Positions 6,903 to 15,193 of a stretch of DNA of 64,000 nt are shown here, piece by piece (position 1 is the first letter of the stretch; the number at the start of each line of letters is the position of its first letter). The notes beneath the pieces were generated by a model. The model ran no database searches. It saw only the letters and a program-made list of their open reading frames with translations, and was not told the DNA's origin. This stretch comes from Nostoc piscinale CENA21. Lineage in GTDB: Bacteria > Cyanobacteriota > Cyanobacteriia > Cyanobacteriales > Nostocaceae. Both the position numbers and the translations under genes were made by a program. The DNA lies in assembly GCF_001298445.1 (NCBI RefSeq), contig NZ_CP012036.1, forward strand, positions 6,387,525 to 6,451,524, in the 5' to 3' direction.

Positions 6903-8212
6903 GCTACTTCCTCCTTTGGGACTAGTAAAGCCTCCACTTTCGCTTTTAGAGTGTCACCAATCCATTCCAAATCAGAGCGATCGCCCGTCTCTTCAATGTA
7001 ATTAGCTAGTAGTTGCGGCACTGATTCAATTAATGCTTTTTGGGTTTTAGTTCGGGCAAATACACATATTTCACGCCACACTTCGACATCGCCTTGACAG
7101 ACTTCTTTGATTTGATGCCAAGTTGTTTTCTTGTTGAGTTTTGATATAAATTCTTCTGCTTTGCGTTGTGGCTCTAGTTCTGGATTTGGGGTGACAAGTT
7201 CTAATTCGCCGGGGGTAAAGTGGAAGTAAAACTCATCATTCACCCAACATGAAATTTGTTCTCCAATTTCTTTGATTGTGGCGAATTTGTCCTTGTGTTT
7301 ACCCTTGATGATTCTGACTTGATCGCCTTCTTTGAACTGAATTTCATTCTCTGATTCTATTTTGGTGAGTTCGCTTGCATTAAACTGAAATTCTCCATTC
7401 AGTAACTTTACAACTGGATTGCCATAAACAAAGGTAGTTACAACCCCTTCACCTTTTTGAGTTTGAACACGTTCCCCTTCGGGGTTGCCGCAGGCATCGC
7501 CTATTACAAATTTTGGTTCTGATTTAAATTGTGCCTCTAGCTCTTGAATGCTATTGAGTAGGCGATCGCGCTCTTGCTTGAGTTCACCTTGAGAGATTAG
7601 CAATTGCCCAGACTTAATAAAAGCTTCGTCTCGTTCTTTAAGTAATTCATCGCGTTCCTGCTTCAACGCCTCAACCTCAGCAGAAGCATTACTCAACTGA
7701 TACTGCAAACTTTTATTTTCTTGTTCTGCTAACATCAATTTCGCTGCAAGTTCGACTGAATTAGTTGTCATTTCTCCTACATTCGTGCCAGTGACAAGGA
7801 AGTAAAGGCGATTCGCCCAATCAGTTATTACTTGCTGTTTAACGCCCAATTCAAGCATTAATTGAGCTTGTGATGCCACCTGTTCTTTCAATTGATTAGC
7901 GTTGGTTTGGCAATCCTGATATTTAGCTAATTGCGTTTGTAGTTGAGCGATCTGTTGCGTGATAACATCAACTTGAGGGAAGCTAAAATCATCCATGTGT
8001 GAGCAGCTATGAGCAACCGGCTCACTGATTACTGACAAATGTTTAATCCCTTCACTATCTCGTTCCCAGTTGTAAGTTATTTCAGTACCGTCTTCATGCC
8101 ATTGGACAGTGAAGCCAAAACCAAGGTCAGCTTTAATTGTTCCGATTTCGCCATAGTAATCGGTGATGCAAACACCTGGCTTGATATCTTTTTTAGTAAT
8201 AGTTGAGCGCAT
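6899..8212 (-). CDS. Coiled-coil protein with KOW/SH3-like segments
   Basis: ATG at 8212 is chosen because AAGGAA sits 7 nt upstream; a longer in-frame start at 8251 lacks a site. The 437-residue protein opens with a small beta domain (DIKPGVCITDYYGEIGTIKADLG), then a long coiled coil rich in Q/E/L (about 85-240, with repeated ELLKERDEA and LKQERDRLL). Two more KOW-like beta segments follow (GERVQTQKGEGVVTTFVYG, GDQVRIIKGKHKDKFATI). The C-terminal about 90 residues are helical. It looks like a structural or nucleic-acid-associated scaffold. No family is recognised. It overlaps the polyprotein gene by 20 nt. Confidence 0.65.
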   Translation of the reverse strand: MRSTITKKDIKPGVCITDYYGEIGTIKADLGFGFTVQWHEDGTEITYNWERDSEGIKHLSVISEPVAHSCSHMDDFSFPQVDVITQQIAQLQTQLAKYQDCQTNANQLKEQVASQAQLMLELGVKQQVITDWANRLYFLVTGTNVGEMTTNSVELAAKLMLAEQENKSLQYQLSNASAEVEALKQERDELLKERDEAFIKSGQLLISQGELKQERDRLLNSIQELEAQFKSEPKFVIGDACGNPEGERVQTQKGEGVVTTFVYGNPVVKLLNGEFQFNASELTKIESENEIQFKEGDQVRIIKGKHKDKFATIKEIGEQISCWVNDEFYFHFTPGELELVTPNPELEPQRKAEEFISKLNKKTTWHQIKEVCQGDVEVWREICVFARTKTQKALIESVPQLLANYIEETGDRSDLEWIGDTLKAKVEALLVPKEEVA

Positions 8213-11200
8213 AACGGGTTCCTTTTTTTTTAATTTTTGATTCAAAAGCAATTTGTTTTACAATCGCTTCAGCTTCTTGTTGGCTGATTGCGTGGTCAGG
8301 GTTTTTGTAGAAGCCAATAATTTCAGATTGTGGGCGCACGATTAATTGCTGAGTGGTTGCGCGTTTATCCCAAACCATGCAAGAAATTGTCATGTTGTCT
8401 GTGGCCCAGCGTTTGCCGCTTTTATCTTTGCGGAAACAATAACGGGGGAACGTCAGTACTAGCGAAGGTGGATGATCCTTGAGGAAGTCAGCGCGATCGC
8501 TGCAAGGCTCCAAAAAACTAGTCAATAAAAATGCGACTACGCCAACCCGCGCTTTTTGATAAGCATTTTTGATGATCGGTGCGGCATTTTCGGCATAAGG
8601 TGGATTCGTGATAATCCAGTCGGTATTGGGAAAAAGCGCCCAAGATTCAGCCAATGTTGCGTCTAGGTGGTAATCAGATTGCTTATTGGGGTCAATGTCA
8701 TTTGTCCAAATGTGCGTGCTGTGTGGCCACGATCGGAGAAGTGACGCGATGCCTCCGGCAACGGCAGAGCCGAACGCACCTCCACCAACGCAAGGTTCAC
8801 CAATCACGCCAGATATCGGGACATGGCGTAGTAGTTCAGTTGTGAACCATGAGGGGGACTCGTAGAAATCCAGGCGATGTCTTTCAGTGGGCGAGAATTC
8901 TATTGGTTGCTTCCATCCTGGGGGCGCTTGATATAAAGGCGAGTCCCTGAGTGTAGCAAACTCAGCTTTTACCCACGCTAAATTGTGTCGCCAGTATGGA
9001 AAGGTCGCCCCGGCGCGATTGGTGTCTTTCCACAGAGCATTAGCAATAGGTGATCGCCCATCAGTAGAAAGTGAGATGCCGTGTTGATCGCATAGCCACA
9101 GCAAGGATTGTAGGGGTGGAAGTGGAAAGCCGTCTTTAGGCTTGTACCAAGTGCAACCAAAGATGTGAACTTTGGTAATTCCGGCTTTGGCGATCATCGG
9201 AATCACCAAATTGATAGTTTCCCAAAAAATGGGCAGACTTTTCGAGAATCTCCCCAAAAAACACCAACCGCCAAGCCCAATCACGTCACCGGGGCGACAG
9301 TATTGCAAAACTTGCTCAACACATCTGGCATATTGCTGTGCATCAACGCCTTGACAACTTTGGACAAGGGTATAACCTTCGAGTCGATGGCGTTGGCTAT
9401 CTAAATATTTAGCAGCATTGACCGTCTCGGCGACGGCTAATTCGCCTTCTTCGACAGACCATCTTTGTTTGATTCGCTTTCCATGCAGGTGTTTTTCGTC
9501 TATCAAAAGATCGTAACTGACTATGTGAATCTTCTTAAACTTTGGAAGCGAGGCAACTACGTTTAACTGCCTTTCTAAGGATTTTTCAAAAGTTACACGA
9601 CGATCTGCTTGCACTTCAGGATAAGCACCAGAGTCGATCAAAACTGTACACTCAGCAAAATTCAGGTGTTTGCAATCAGGAATAATTTCTTTGATCTCGT
9701 ACTTTTTGGTTTTTTTATTTTTGTTTGATCTGACTCCGCACAATTCTATATGTCCAGCAATGTTGTTGGCTTCCGATTCTCGCTGTCCCGTTTGGTTTAT
9801 GTGCGAGTAGGTGTTTGCTTGAGCGTTGACAAAGCAGGTTAGATCGGGTTGTAGTTGAGAGCTTCGCAGTCCATATGCTTCATACAAATACTCGACTAGG
9901 TAAGAGTAGAAACGGGATGTAACTTCTTGTTCGCCAATCAGTTGAGTAGCGATAGCTTCCACGTCAACAAAGCTCGCAGATAACTGAGTAATTCTCTGTT
10001 TTTCCTCAGCGATGTGCGTTCCGCCCCGCTTCGCTACCGCGCTTTCTGTATCTGTTAGTTGCAACATCGGCTTTAACCCCAATAAAATATCTGCCACCTC
10101 CCTTGGAATAATCCCGTTACCCAGCATCTTGATGCGCTGCGTCTGGGAGACTTGGATCTCGTTTCCATTACTGTCAATTCCCACTGCTGTACTGCCCGCT
10201 TCCCACCCCATCAGCTTCTCGGCTTCAGTGGCATTTATAGGGCGTTCATAATAAGCCTCGCCTTGATACTCACGCACTTTGTACGCGCCGCTACCACCTT
10301 GGTGATTGCCTGTTTTGGCGGGCGATCGCAGTGTAGGCGCTTCCTCTTCGTATAAGCGATCGCCATCGTTGGCACGGTAGAGGATAGCAAAAGAACTATC
10401 GCCGCTTGATTTTTTAGTATTTGTAGTAGATAACCATCCAGCAGGCACGATAGTAGGCGCTTCATCTACTGGTTTAACGCCATCCTGGTAAACCTTGATC
10501 GGGATAGCTTCACTAAGCAATTCCTGTAAAGACTTCTTTTCTGGCTTGGGCGCGATCGCCTTCACTTCCCCGGTGATAGCCCACGATGAAAATCCGCTCT
10601 CGATTTTGGGGGACATGGCGGTTCCCGTTCCTAAGCTGCCAGGTGCAGCAATACCCCAAATCTGTAAACGCTTGGATGACTTTCGGGAAGGTAGCGCCTT
10701 TGTCTGCGCTAAGTAATCCATCGACGTTTTCAAACAAGAATGCAGGTGGAAGCTGGACGCGAATGAATCGGAGTCCTTCAAAAAACAATTTTCCGCGAGT
10801 CCCATCAATTCCGGCTCGTTTACCAGCCACGGAAAAGTCTGGACAAGGGCTTCCCCAAATTGTGATGTCTGGGGTTGGGAGGGTAAGGATGAATTCGTCA
10901 GGGATATCTTGTATGTCTTGCTCAATGAGGTTAACGTCTGGAAATCGCTTTCTGTAGACTGAGGCGGCGTACTTATCATTTTCAACCCCCCAGATTGGTT
11001 TATATCCTGCGGCGATCGCGCCTTCGGTGTCCCCGCCGCCGCCTGCGAATATGTGTCCTGATGTAAGTTCTCCCATTCCTCCCAAGCTCTGTTAAATTCC
11101 TCAATAGATGCGAAGTCGTCTGGTTCGGGCGGTTCGCCAGATGTGTCATAAAAAATACTTATTTGCCCGTCGCTTTCAATCTGGCGGGGAATTTCGCCAA

Positions 11201-11234
11201 AGTGCGCGGGGTTCCATGTGTCAGTTGTTTGCAT
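8193..11234 (-). CDS. DNA-modification polyprotein: C5-methylase C-terminus, TGT/DpdA-like domain, adenine methylase (frame broken near 10550)
   Basis: One frame stays open for 3 kb. Numbering from 11249, residues 6-60 are the WNPxHFG module. About 75-230 is an out-of-frame reading of the cytosine methylase encoded in the overlapping frame (10513-11085). About 232-395 holds methylase motifs IX-X (RPINATEAEKLMGW, TQRIKMLGNGIIPREVA). Residues 535-775 look like a tRNA-guanine transglycosylase/DpdA fold: LIDSGAY (537-543, cf. DSGGF), YTLVQSCQG, IGLGGW, HIFGCTW and GISLSTDGRSP (cf. the catalytic-Asp segment DxxxPTR). Residues 790-970 are an N6-adenine methylase (GEPCVGGGAF; TNPPY 891-895). Dropping one base near 10550 joins the methylase halves into a 960-residue protein from 11076. 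DpdA-type enzymes insert 7-deazaguanine into DNA; no deazaguanine synthesis genes are in this window. Confidence 0.75.
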   Translation of the reverse strand: MQTTDTWNPAHFGEIPRQIESDGQISIFYDTSGEPPEPDDFASIEEFNRAWEEWENLHQDTYSQAAAGTPKARSPQDINQSGGLKMISTPPQSTESDFQTLTSLSKTYKISLTNSSLPSQPQTSQFGEALVQTFPWLVNEPELMGLAENCFLKDSDSFASSFHLHSCLKTSMDYLAQTKALPSRKSSKRLQIWGIAAPGSLGTGTAMSPKIESGFSSWAITGEVKAIAPKPEKKSLQELLSEAIPIKVYQDGVKPVDEAPTIVPAGWLSTTNTKKSSGDSSFAILYRANDGDRLYEEEAPTLRSPAKTGNHQGGSGAYKVREYQGEAYYERPINATEAEKLMGWEAGSTAVGIDSNGNEIQVSQTQRIKMLGNGIIPREVADILLGLKPMLQLTDTESAVAKRGGTHIAEEKQRITQLSASFVDVEAIATQLIGEQEVTSRFYSYLVEYLYEAYGLRSSQLQPDLTCFVNAQANTYSHINQTGQRESEANNIAGHIELCGVRSNKNKKTKKYEIKEIIPDCKHLNFAECTVLIDSGAYPEVQADRRVTFEKSLERQLNVVASLPKFKKIHIVSYDLLIDEKHLHGKRIKQRWSVEEGELAVAETVNAAKYLDSQRHRLEGYTLVQSCQGVDAQQYARCVEQVLQYCRPGDVIGLGGWCFLGRFSKSLPIFWETINLVIPMIAKAGITKVHIFGCTWYKPKDGFPLPPLQSLLWLCDQHGISLSTDGRSPIANALWKDTNRAGATFPYWRHNLAWVKAEFATLRDSPLYQAPPGWKQPIEFSPTERHRLDFYESPSWFTTELLRHVPISGVIGEPCVGGGAFGSAVAGGIASLLRSWPHSTHIWTNDIDPNKQSDYHLDATLAESWALFPNTDWIITNPPYAENAAPIIKNAYQKARVGVVAFLLTSFLEPCSDRADFLKDHPPSLVLTFPRYCFRKDKSGKRWATDNMTISCMVWDKRATTQQLIVRPQSEIIGFYKNPDHAISQQEAEAIVKQIAFESKIKKKGTRYALNYY
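10513..11085 (-). CDS. C5-cytosine DNA methyltransferase, N-terminal part in separate frame
   Basis: This frame encodes the catalytic half of a Dcm-type methylase: motif I HIFAGGGGDTEGAIAAGY, IWGVENDKYAASVYRKRFP, motif IV GSPCPDFSVAGKRAG (catalytic Cys of PC), motif VI FLFENVDGL, and motif VIII VPQNRERIFIVGYHRG. It ends at 10513 without motifs IX-X, which lie in the neighbouring frame just downstream. A one-base excess around the GGGG/HIP1 stretch at about 10545-10575 would explain this. Likely start is ATG 11076 (TTG 11085 also possible). It overlaps the tail of the WNPxHFG module by reading frame. Whether the enzyme is active depends on whether the frameshift is real. Confidence 0.8.
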   Translation of the reverse strand: MGGMGELTSGHIFAGGGGDTEGAIAAGYKPIWGVENDKYAASVYRKRFPDVNLIEQDIQDIPDEFILTLPTPDITIWGSPCPDFSVAGKRAGIDGTRGKLFFEGLRFIRVQLPPAFLFENVDGLLSADKGATFPKVIQAFTDLGYCCTWQLRNGNRHVPQNRERIFIVGYHRGSEGDRAQARKEVFTGIA

Positions 11235-11634
11235 CGCGCCACTCTTCAAGACTTATTCCGTACAGTTGTTTAAATCGGTTTTCCAGGACTCGTTGCCACT
11301 GGTCGTAAGTATCTTGGCTTGGTGGCTTCAAATGCTTGGCTGGTTCATCCTCAAATGGCTGGGTTTCTATCCTTGCTAGGAGTTCCTTGAAGTCGGCTGT
11401 AAAGATGAAAACTTGGTTGATGCCGCGATCGCAGTACTCAGGCTCTTCTAGTTTTTGCCAAATCAAGGCGAAAGCCCACTGTATCTCTAGTTTGCTATGG
11501 CGCAGTCTGGGGACTTGCAGAGTTAGGGTATCTATCAACTCTTCGCTATCACTGTCGCCACCAAGGGGGCGGTGCTTCAGTTCGCAGCAGAAGGAGCGGA
11601 GTTTTACTTTTGCCTTTTTATTTTTTACTTTCAT
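11221..11634 (-). CDS. Hypothetical element protein
   Basis: ATG at 11634 (MKVKNKKAKVKLRSF) is preferred: GGGAGAAGG lies just upstream, and it overlaps the zinc-ribbon gene by 17 nt. A start at 11685 would overlap that gene by 68 nt. The 137-residue protein has a basic N-terminus, CCELKHRPLGGDSDSEEL, a beta-rich centre (LEIQWAFALIWQKLEE, VFIFTADFKELLARIE) and a helical C-terminus (YDQWQRVLENRFKQLYGISLEEWRD). No family is recognised. Its stop overlaps the ATG at 11234 of the modification frame. Confidence 0.55.
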   Translation of the reverse strand: MKVKNKKAKVKLRSFCCELKHRPLGGDSDSEELIDTLTLQVPRLRHSKLEIQWAFALIWQKLEEPEYCDRGINQVFIFTADFKELLARIETQPFEDEPAKHLKPPSQDTYDQWQRVLENRFKQLYGISLEEWRDANN

Positions 11635-11830
11635 GCCTTCTCCCACGCATAACTGAGCAAATGTAATTATTTCCATGTCTGCCACGACTGCGAACTAAAG
11701 GCGCAAGACAGATTGGGCAGAGCATTTGGTTTCTGGCTTGTGTATAGGATAGGTAGCGGATCGCAGCGTGCGGATCGTATTGCGCGATCGCCTCGTATTG
11801 TTTCTTTTGCCCTTCGCTAATTTCTTTCAT
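11618..11830 (-). CDS. Small zinc-ribbon protein
   Basis: This 70-residue protein has MLCPICLAPL near the middle and ends NNYICSVMRGRRHESKK: one CxxC plus later Cys/His, basic, consistent with a small zinc-binding nucleic-acid protein. Its N-terminal helix (EISEGQKKQYEAIAQYD) precedes the metal site. It lies 5 nt downstream of dnaB and overlaps the next gene. Function unknown. Confidence 0.6.
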   Translation of the reverse strand: MKEISEGQKKQYEAIAQYDPHAAIRYLSYTQARNQMLCPICLAPLVRSRGRHGNNYICSVMRGRRHESKK

Positions 11831-11835
11831 TTTGC

Positions 11836-13137
11836 TTACCTTCTCAAATTTTTAAAACAGGTATGTTCAGCATCAAATAAAAGCTTGACTGTACCTAATG
11901 CACCGTTACGGTGCTTGAGCAATATCACCTCAGCTAGTCCTCGATCTGGTGTGTCGTGGTTGTAGTACTCATCTCTGTACATCCCAATCACGATGTCAGC
12001 ATCTTCTTCAATCCGCCCTGAATCTCTTAAATCACTCAAGCTAGGACGCTTGTTATTAGCTTTTTCTACATCCCGATTTAACTGCGACAATAGAATTACA
12101 GGAATGTCGCATTCACGGGCTAGGATTTTGAATCTGCGGGTAATGTCGCCAATTTCTTGAGCGCGTTTGTCACCCTCTGCCATCAGCTGCAAATAGTCAA
12201 CAACGACTGCGGATAGCTGCCCTGATTTAGCAATTACTCGCTTGATTGTGGCAACCATTTCTAAAGGGGAAGACGTGAAGATGTCGGAAATGTAAAAAGG
12301 TATGCTCTCCATCTCGGTCATCTTTTGAACAAATAATTCCCACTGGGTTTGCGAAATTCGTCCAGAGCGGAAACAACTACTAGATATCCCAGTTTCACTA
12401 GAGGTGATGCGCCCTACAACTTGCTTCCTGTCCATCTCCAAACTAAATAGCAAGGTTGGTTTAGATGCGCGTTTGGCAATGTCATAAGCAATCTGGTGAG
12501 CAAAGGCGCTTTTACCCATTGATGGGCGACCAGCCACAATTACCAAATCTTGACGATGCAATCCACCGTTGAGAATCGCATCTAAATCATAAAAACCTGT
12601 GGGTATAGGCGCGATCGCCTCATCACCTGATGATAAATTTTCTAGCTGAGTGTATAAATCCAGCAAGATTGAACCAATCGGCTCAACCGATTTGTCTTCT
12701 TTGACAATCGCTTCTGATCGGATACTTGCAATTTGCTGCTCAAAGACAGCCAGCTTTTCTTGTACAGATGAACGCTCATTGCCACTTAAAATACCCTGCA
12801 AGCCCTCTATTCTGCGATCGGCATAAGATTCAACAATAACTTGAGCTAATGCGTCTACATTGGCACTTGTGACGGTACTAGAAAAAAGTTCGCCTAGCGT
12901 TGTTCTTCCTACCGACTCAAGTTTGCCTTCTCTTTTCAACTGCTGGCATAAAGCTGGAATGTTGATATTTTCGCCGCGATCGTGCATCGCCAGCATCGAT
13001 TTAAAAATCGCTTGGTGCTTTGGAACAAAAAAGTATTCGCTCTTAAGGATGCCCACTACTCGAATCATAGCTTCGGGGTCTAGCAGCAGTGCGCCTAGCA
13101 CCTGCATCTCCGCATCAATCACGTAAGATTCAATCAT
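11836..13137 (-). CDS. dnaB: DnaB-like replicative helicase
   Basis: This 433-residue protein has full DnaB architecture. The N-terminal domain reads DAEMQVLGALLLDPEAM and EYFFVPKHQAIFKSML. A linker follows, then the RecA-like motor: Walker A GRPSMGKS at 203-210, LFSLEM, DYLQLM as Walker B, and ILLSQLNRDVEKANNKRP, DLRDSGRIEEDADIV near the C-terminus. It would unwind DNA at the element's own replication forks. Its stop side is 5 nt from the zinc-ribbon gene and its start overlaps the initiator gene by 4 nt, as in phage O-P or DnaD-DnaB pairs. It is encoded by the element and is distinct from the host copy, which is not in this window. Confidence 0.93.
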   Translation of the reverse strand: MIESYVIDAEMQVLGALLLDPEAMIRVVGILKSEYFFVPKHQAIFKSMLAMHDRGENINIPALCQQLKREGKLESVGRTTLGELFSSTVTSANVDALAQVIVESYADRRIEGLQGILSGNERSSVQEKLAVFEQQIASIRSEAIVKEDKSVEPIGSILLDLYTQLENLSSGDEAIAPIPTGFYDLDAILNGGLHRQDLVIVAGRPSMGKSAFAHQIAYDIAKRASKPTLLFSLEMDRKQVVGRITSSETGISSSCFRSGRISQTQWELFVQKMTEMESIPFYISDIFTSSPLEMVATIKRVIAKSGQLSAVVVDYLQLMAEGDKRAQEIGDITRRFKILARECDIPVILLSQLNRDVEKANNKRPSLSDLRDSGRIEEDADIVIGMYRDEYYNHDTPDRGLAEVILLKHRNGALGTVKLLFDAEHTCFKNLRR

Positions 13138-14300
13138 GACACTTTCCTGCGTTTGGCTTTCAATGCGTTCACTGTTTCAAGAAGTTCGGGGGAGAGGTTC
13201 GGAGCTATATATTCTTGCTGTGGTGGAGGTGAGTCCATGATTTCAAGGCTTTGTCGTTGCGACAATCTAGAATCACGCTCTTGCTTAAATTTTTGAAAGT
13301 CTTCCCACAAATCACAGGCGCGATCGCAGTTGTTTCTAATCTCCGCTTTTGCGTCAGCCAAAGTTTTACCCGGCTTGTCTTTGTATCTGGTTTCAAAAAC
13401 CCACACAGCAAACTCTTCAACAGGTTTTGACTTTGAAACCATCCACGGATCAAAAGAATTTGACATATACGTGCCTTTTACCTGGTTGTAAAGGCGATTG
13501 ATTAAAAACGGGTCTTCTCGCTTGTTCGCTTGTTCGGATTTGTTGAACTGCGGCGGAACTGGTGAAAGAACTTTTGGTTCTTCGGTATCCGAGGTTCCTG
13601 ATTTATTTGACAACGAAGTGACTGTTTCGGAATGCGCCAATTCTTGAAAATAAGCTTGCTCTATTTCCTGGCTTTGAACGGCGATCGCGCTTGCTATTTC
13701 TTCAGGAATCTCCCACCCCTCTTCTTCCCCTTGGGGGGTAGGGGGGGTTATATCTGTTTTTTGATCTATTTTCTTGATCTGTTTATATATAGTTGACCGT
13801 GCCAATTTGGCATGTTGACCGTGCCAATTTGGCATGTTGACCGTGCCAATTTGGCATGTTGGATCTGGTGCTTTGGATTCATCATGCCAATTTGGCACGT
13901 TGGATTGCCTAAACTCTTCTATGGCTTGTAAATAAAGCTCTCCGATTTTTTCTTCGTTAACACGATAAAACTTTGTATTATCCTTGCCCTTATTGAATTG
14001 ACCGCTTAAAACATATCCACTAGATTCTAGTTTGAGCAAAAGCCTCTGCAATGTTCTTTCGCTCCCTAGTGATGGATATCTTGCTTCCCATTCTTGATAG
14101 CTACCCCTTGTCCACCAATGCTCATTGTGAAAGTAATTATTGCGACAATGAATCATGTTGTTGTCGCACCAATCTTGAATGATTTCTATAAATAGCGCGG
14201 ATTGTATGCCAATGTGATTGGCTACACCCCAGTGCAGCTTAGTAAAGGGGGTATTTTGTCTAGCGGCACGGTAAGCAGCGATCGCGGCAGAATTTTTCAT
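13134..14300 (-). CDS. Replication initiator (O/DnaD-type wHTH) with internal iterons
   Basis: The N-terminal about 115 residues form a winged-helix domain typical of phage replication proteins: FTKLHWGVANHIGIQSALFIEIIQDW, RGSYQEWEARYPSLGSERTLQRLLLKLESSGYV, then the beta wing KDNTKFYRVNEE. A low-complexity centre is encoded partly by three 22-bp DNA repeats (13792-13857) plus a fourth core. The C-terminus (DPWMVSKSKPVEEFAVWVF) is DnaD-like or helicase-loading in character. It lies directly upstream of dnaB with a 4-nt overlap. Repeats inside the initiator gene recall lambda O, where the initiator binds iterons within its own gene. Role strong by context; family by pattern. Confidence 0.75.
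   Translation of the reverse strand: MKNSAAIAAYRAARQNTPFTKLHWGVANHIGIQSALFIEIIQDWCDNNMIHCRNNYFHNEHWWTRGSYQEWEARYPSLGSERTLQRLLLKLESSGYVLSGQFNKGKDNTKFYRVNEEKIGELYLQAIEEFRQSNVPNWHDESKAPDPTCQIGTVNMPNWHGQHAKLARSTIYKQIKKIDQKTDITPPTPQGEEEGWEIPEEIASAIAVQSQEIEQAYFQELAHSETVTSLSNKSGTSDTEEPKVLSPVPPQFNKSEQANKREDPFLINRLYNQVKGTYMSNSFDPWMVSKSKPVEEFAVWVFETRYKDKPGKTLADAKAEIRNNCDRACDLWEDFQKFKQERDSRLSQRQSLEIMDSPPPQQEYIAPNLSPELLETVNALKAKRRKVS
13792..13897. repeat. Iteron array, probable replication origin of the element
   Basis: Three head-to-tail 22-bp copies occupy 13792-13813, 13814-13835 and 13836-13857. Each has the near-palindromic core TGCCAATTTGGCA and the unit end GTTGACCG. A fourth copy of TGCCAATTTGGCA plus CGTTGGA lies at 13885-13903 in the same orientation. 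Because 22 is not a multiple of three, the repeats are read in three different frames (CQIGTVN, MPNWHGQ, HAKLARS). That argues the selection is on DNA, not protein. An A/T-rich stretch (13746-13790) lies beside the array, as at iteron origins. Confidence 0.75.
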
Positions 14301-14381
14301 GAATCAGACTCCGCCTCGAACAAAGATTGAACCCTGTCCACGCTTAACTCATTTAACGCTCTATTTTTTGCTAGATCGCGT

Positions 14382-15110
14382 CTAACAATCCTGAGAGTTT
14401 TTTTTAAATGCGGCAGCATAGCTCTCAGACAGGATATCGATTTTATACTCGTGCTTAACTTTGTCTATAATCTTTCTTCTTTCTTGTCCTTGTGACTTGA
14501 GGTACTGATCTAGCAACGTATGTAGACCTTGGACAACCTTGTTATCACTTGTCAAGATAAGGTTAAGCGACAACGAATAAATGTCACCATAACCCAGTTT
14601 GTTGGAGCAGTTGCTTGATTTGTCTACAATCCTTAGCCTTGTCTCCCATGATTTATGAGGGGGAGATTGCCCATTGCTTTTGTAAAACCATTCATCTAGC
14701 TTTTCTAGCCACCAATCAGGGATTTCAAACCATTCGCCATGAACTCTGTGCCGTGCTGCAAGCGCATGAATTCTATTTTCCTGCTGGTCTATGTCGCTTG
14801 TTTTGTAGAAGGTTAACAACCTTAAAGGGTATGGGCTTTGCGAACTATTTAATTCTAAAAATCTTTTAGACGGATCTCGTCTTGTTTTCCCGATTTTGTA
14901 GCGTGGCGTTCCAATTGCGTGAATTAAATATATGTAACCTTGAGTAGAGTTTGGTATGATCATTCTGTAACCTGCTGAATAGGTTGCCCCGCCTCCGGTT
15001 GTTGACAGCAACGCGGAGGCATTTTCGTTAATACCATTATCCCACTTAAAATAATAAGAATTAGGATAATTGTGTGAAGTTTTTGTAATTGTAATAATTG
15101 GTATCTTCAT
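14382..15110 (-). CDS. GIY-YIG / T5orf172 (MUG113-like) nuclease-domain protein
   Basis: Residues about 58-130 match the T5orf172 domain: GYIYLIHAIGTPRYKIGKTRRDP, KRFLELNSSQSPYPLRLL, and ENRIHALAARHRVHGEWFEI, with the GxIYLI/YKIG core and a late catalytic-type Glu. This is a GIY-YIG superfamily fold, often found in phages and homing or mobile elements. The 110-residue C-terminus is not recognised. It sits between the initiator gene (about 80 nt gap) and a small gene cluster, so it may be a mobile nuclease cargo or part of element replication. The nuclease fold is confident; the role is open. Confidence 0.75.
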   Translation of the reverse strand: MKIPIITITKTSHNYPNSYYFKWDNGINENASALLSTTGGGATYSAGYRMIIPNSTQGYIYLIHAIGTPRYKIGKTRRDPSKRFLELNSSQSPYPLRLLTFYKTSDIDQQENRIHALAARHRVHGEWFEIPDWWLEKLDEWFYKSNGQSPPHKSWETRLRIVDKSSNCSNKLGYGDIYSLSLNLILTSDNKVVQGLHTLLDQYLKSQGQERRKIIDKVKHEYKIDILSESYAAAFKKNSQDC

Positions 15111-15193
15111 GGTATTATCCTTTTTGTTAGGTAGATGATATCAATTACTCTTAAACACCACCGATCGCCTCGCGTAAGGCGATTTTTTTATGG

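Noticed and set aside
8654..10957. Several plus-strand frames opposite the modification gene
   Set aside because: They are antisense to strongly conserved methylase and TGT-like motifs and have no features of their own.
13792..13903. Tandem repeats as a CRISPR array
   Set aside because: The units abut without spacers of constant length, there are no cas genes, and the array lies inside a coding region.
15160..15191. HIP1 hairpin followed by T7 as a terminator
   Set aside because: The T-run is on the plus strand, whereas all nearby genes are on the minus strand; probably incidental to HIP1.
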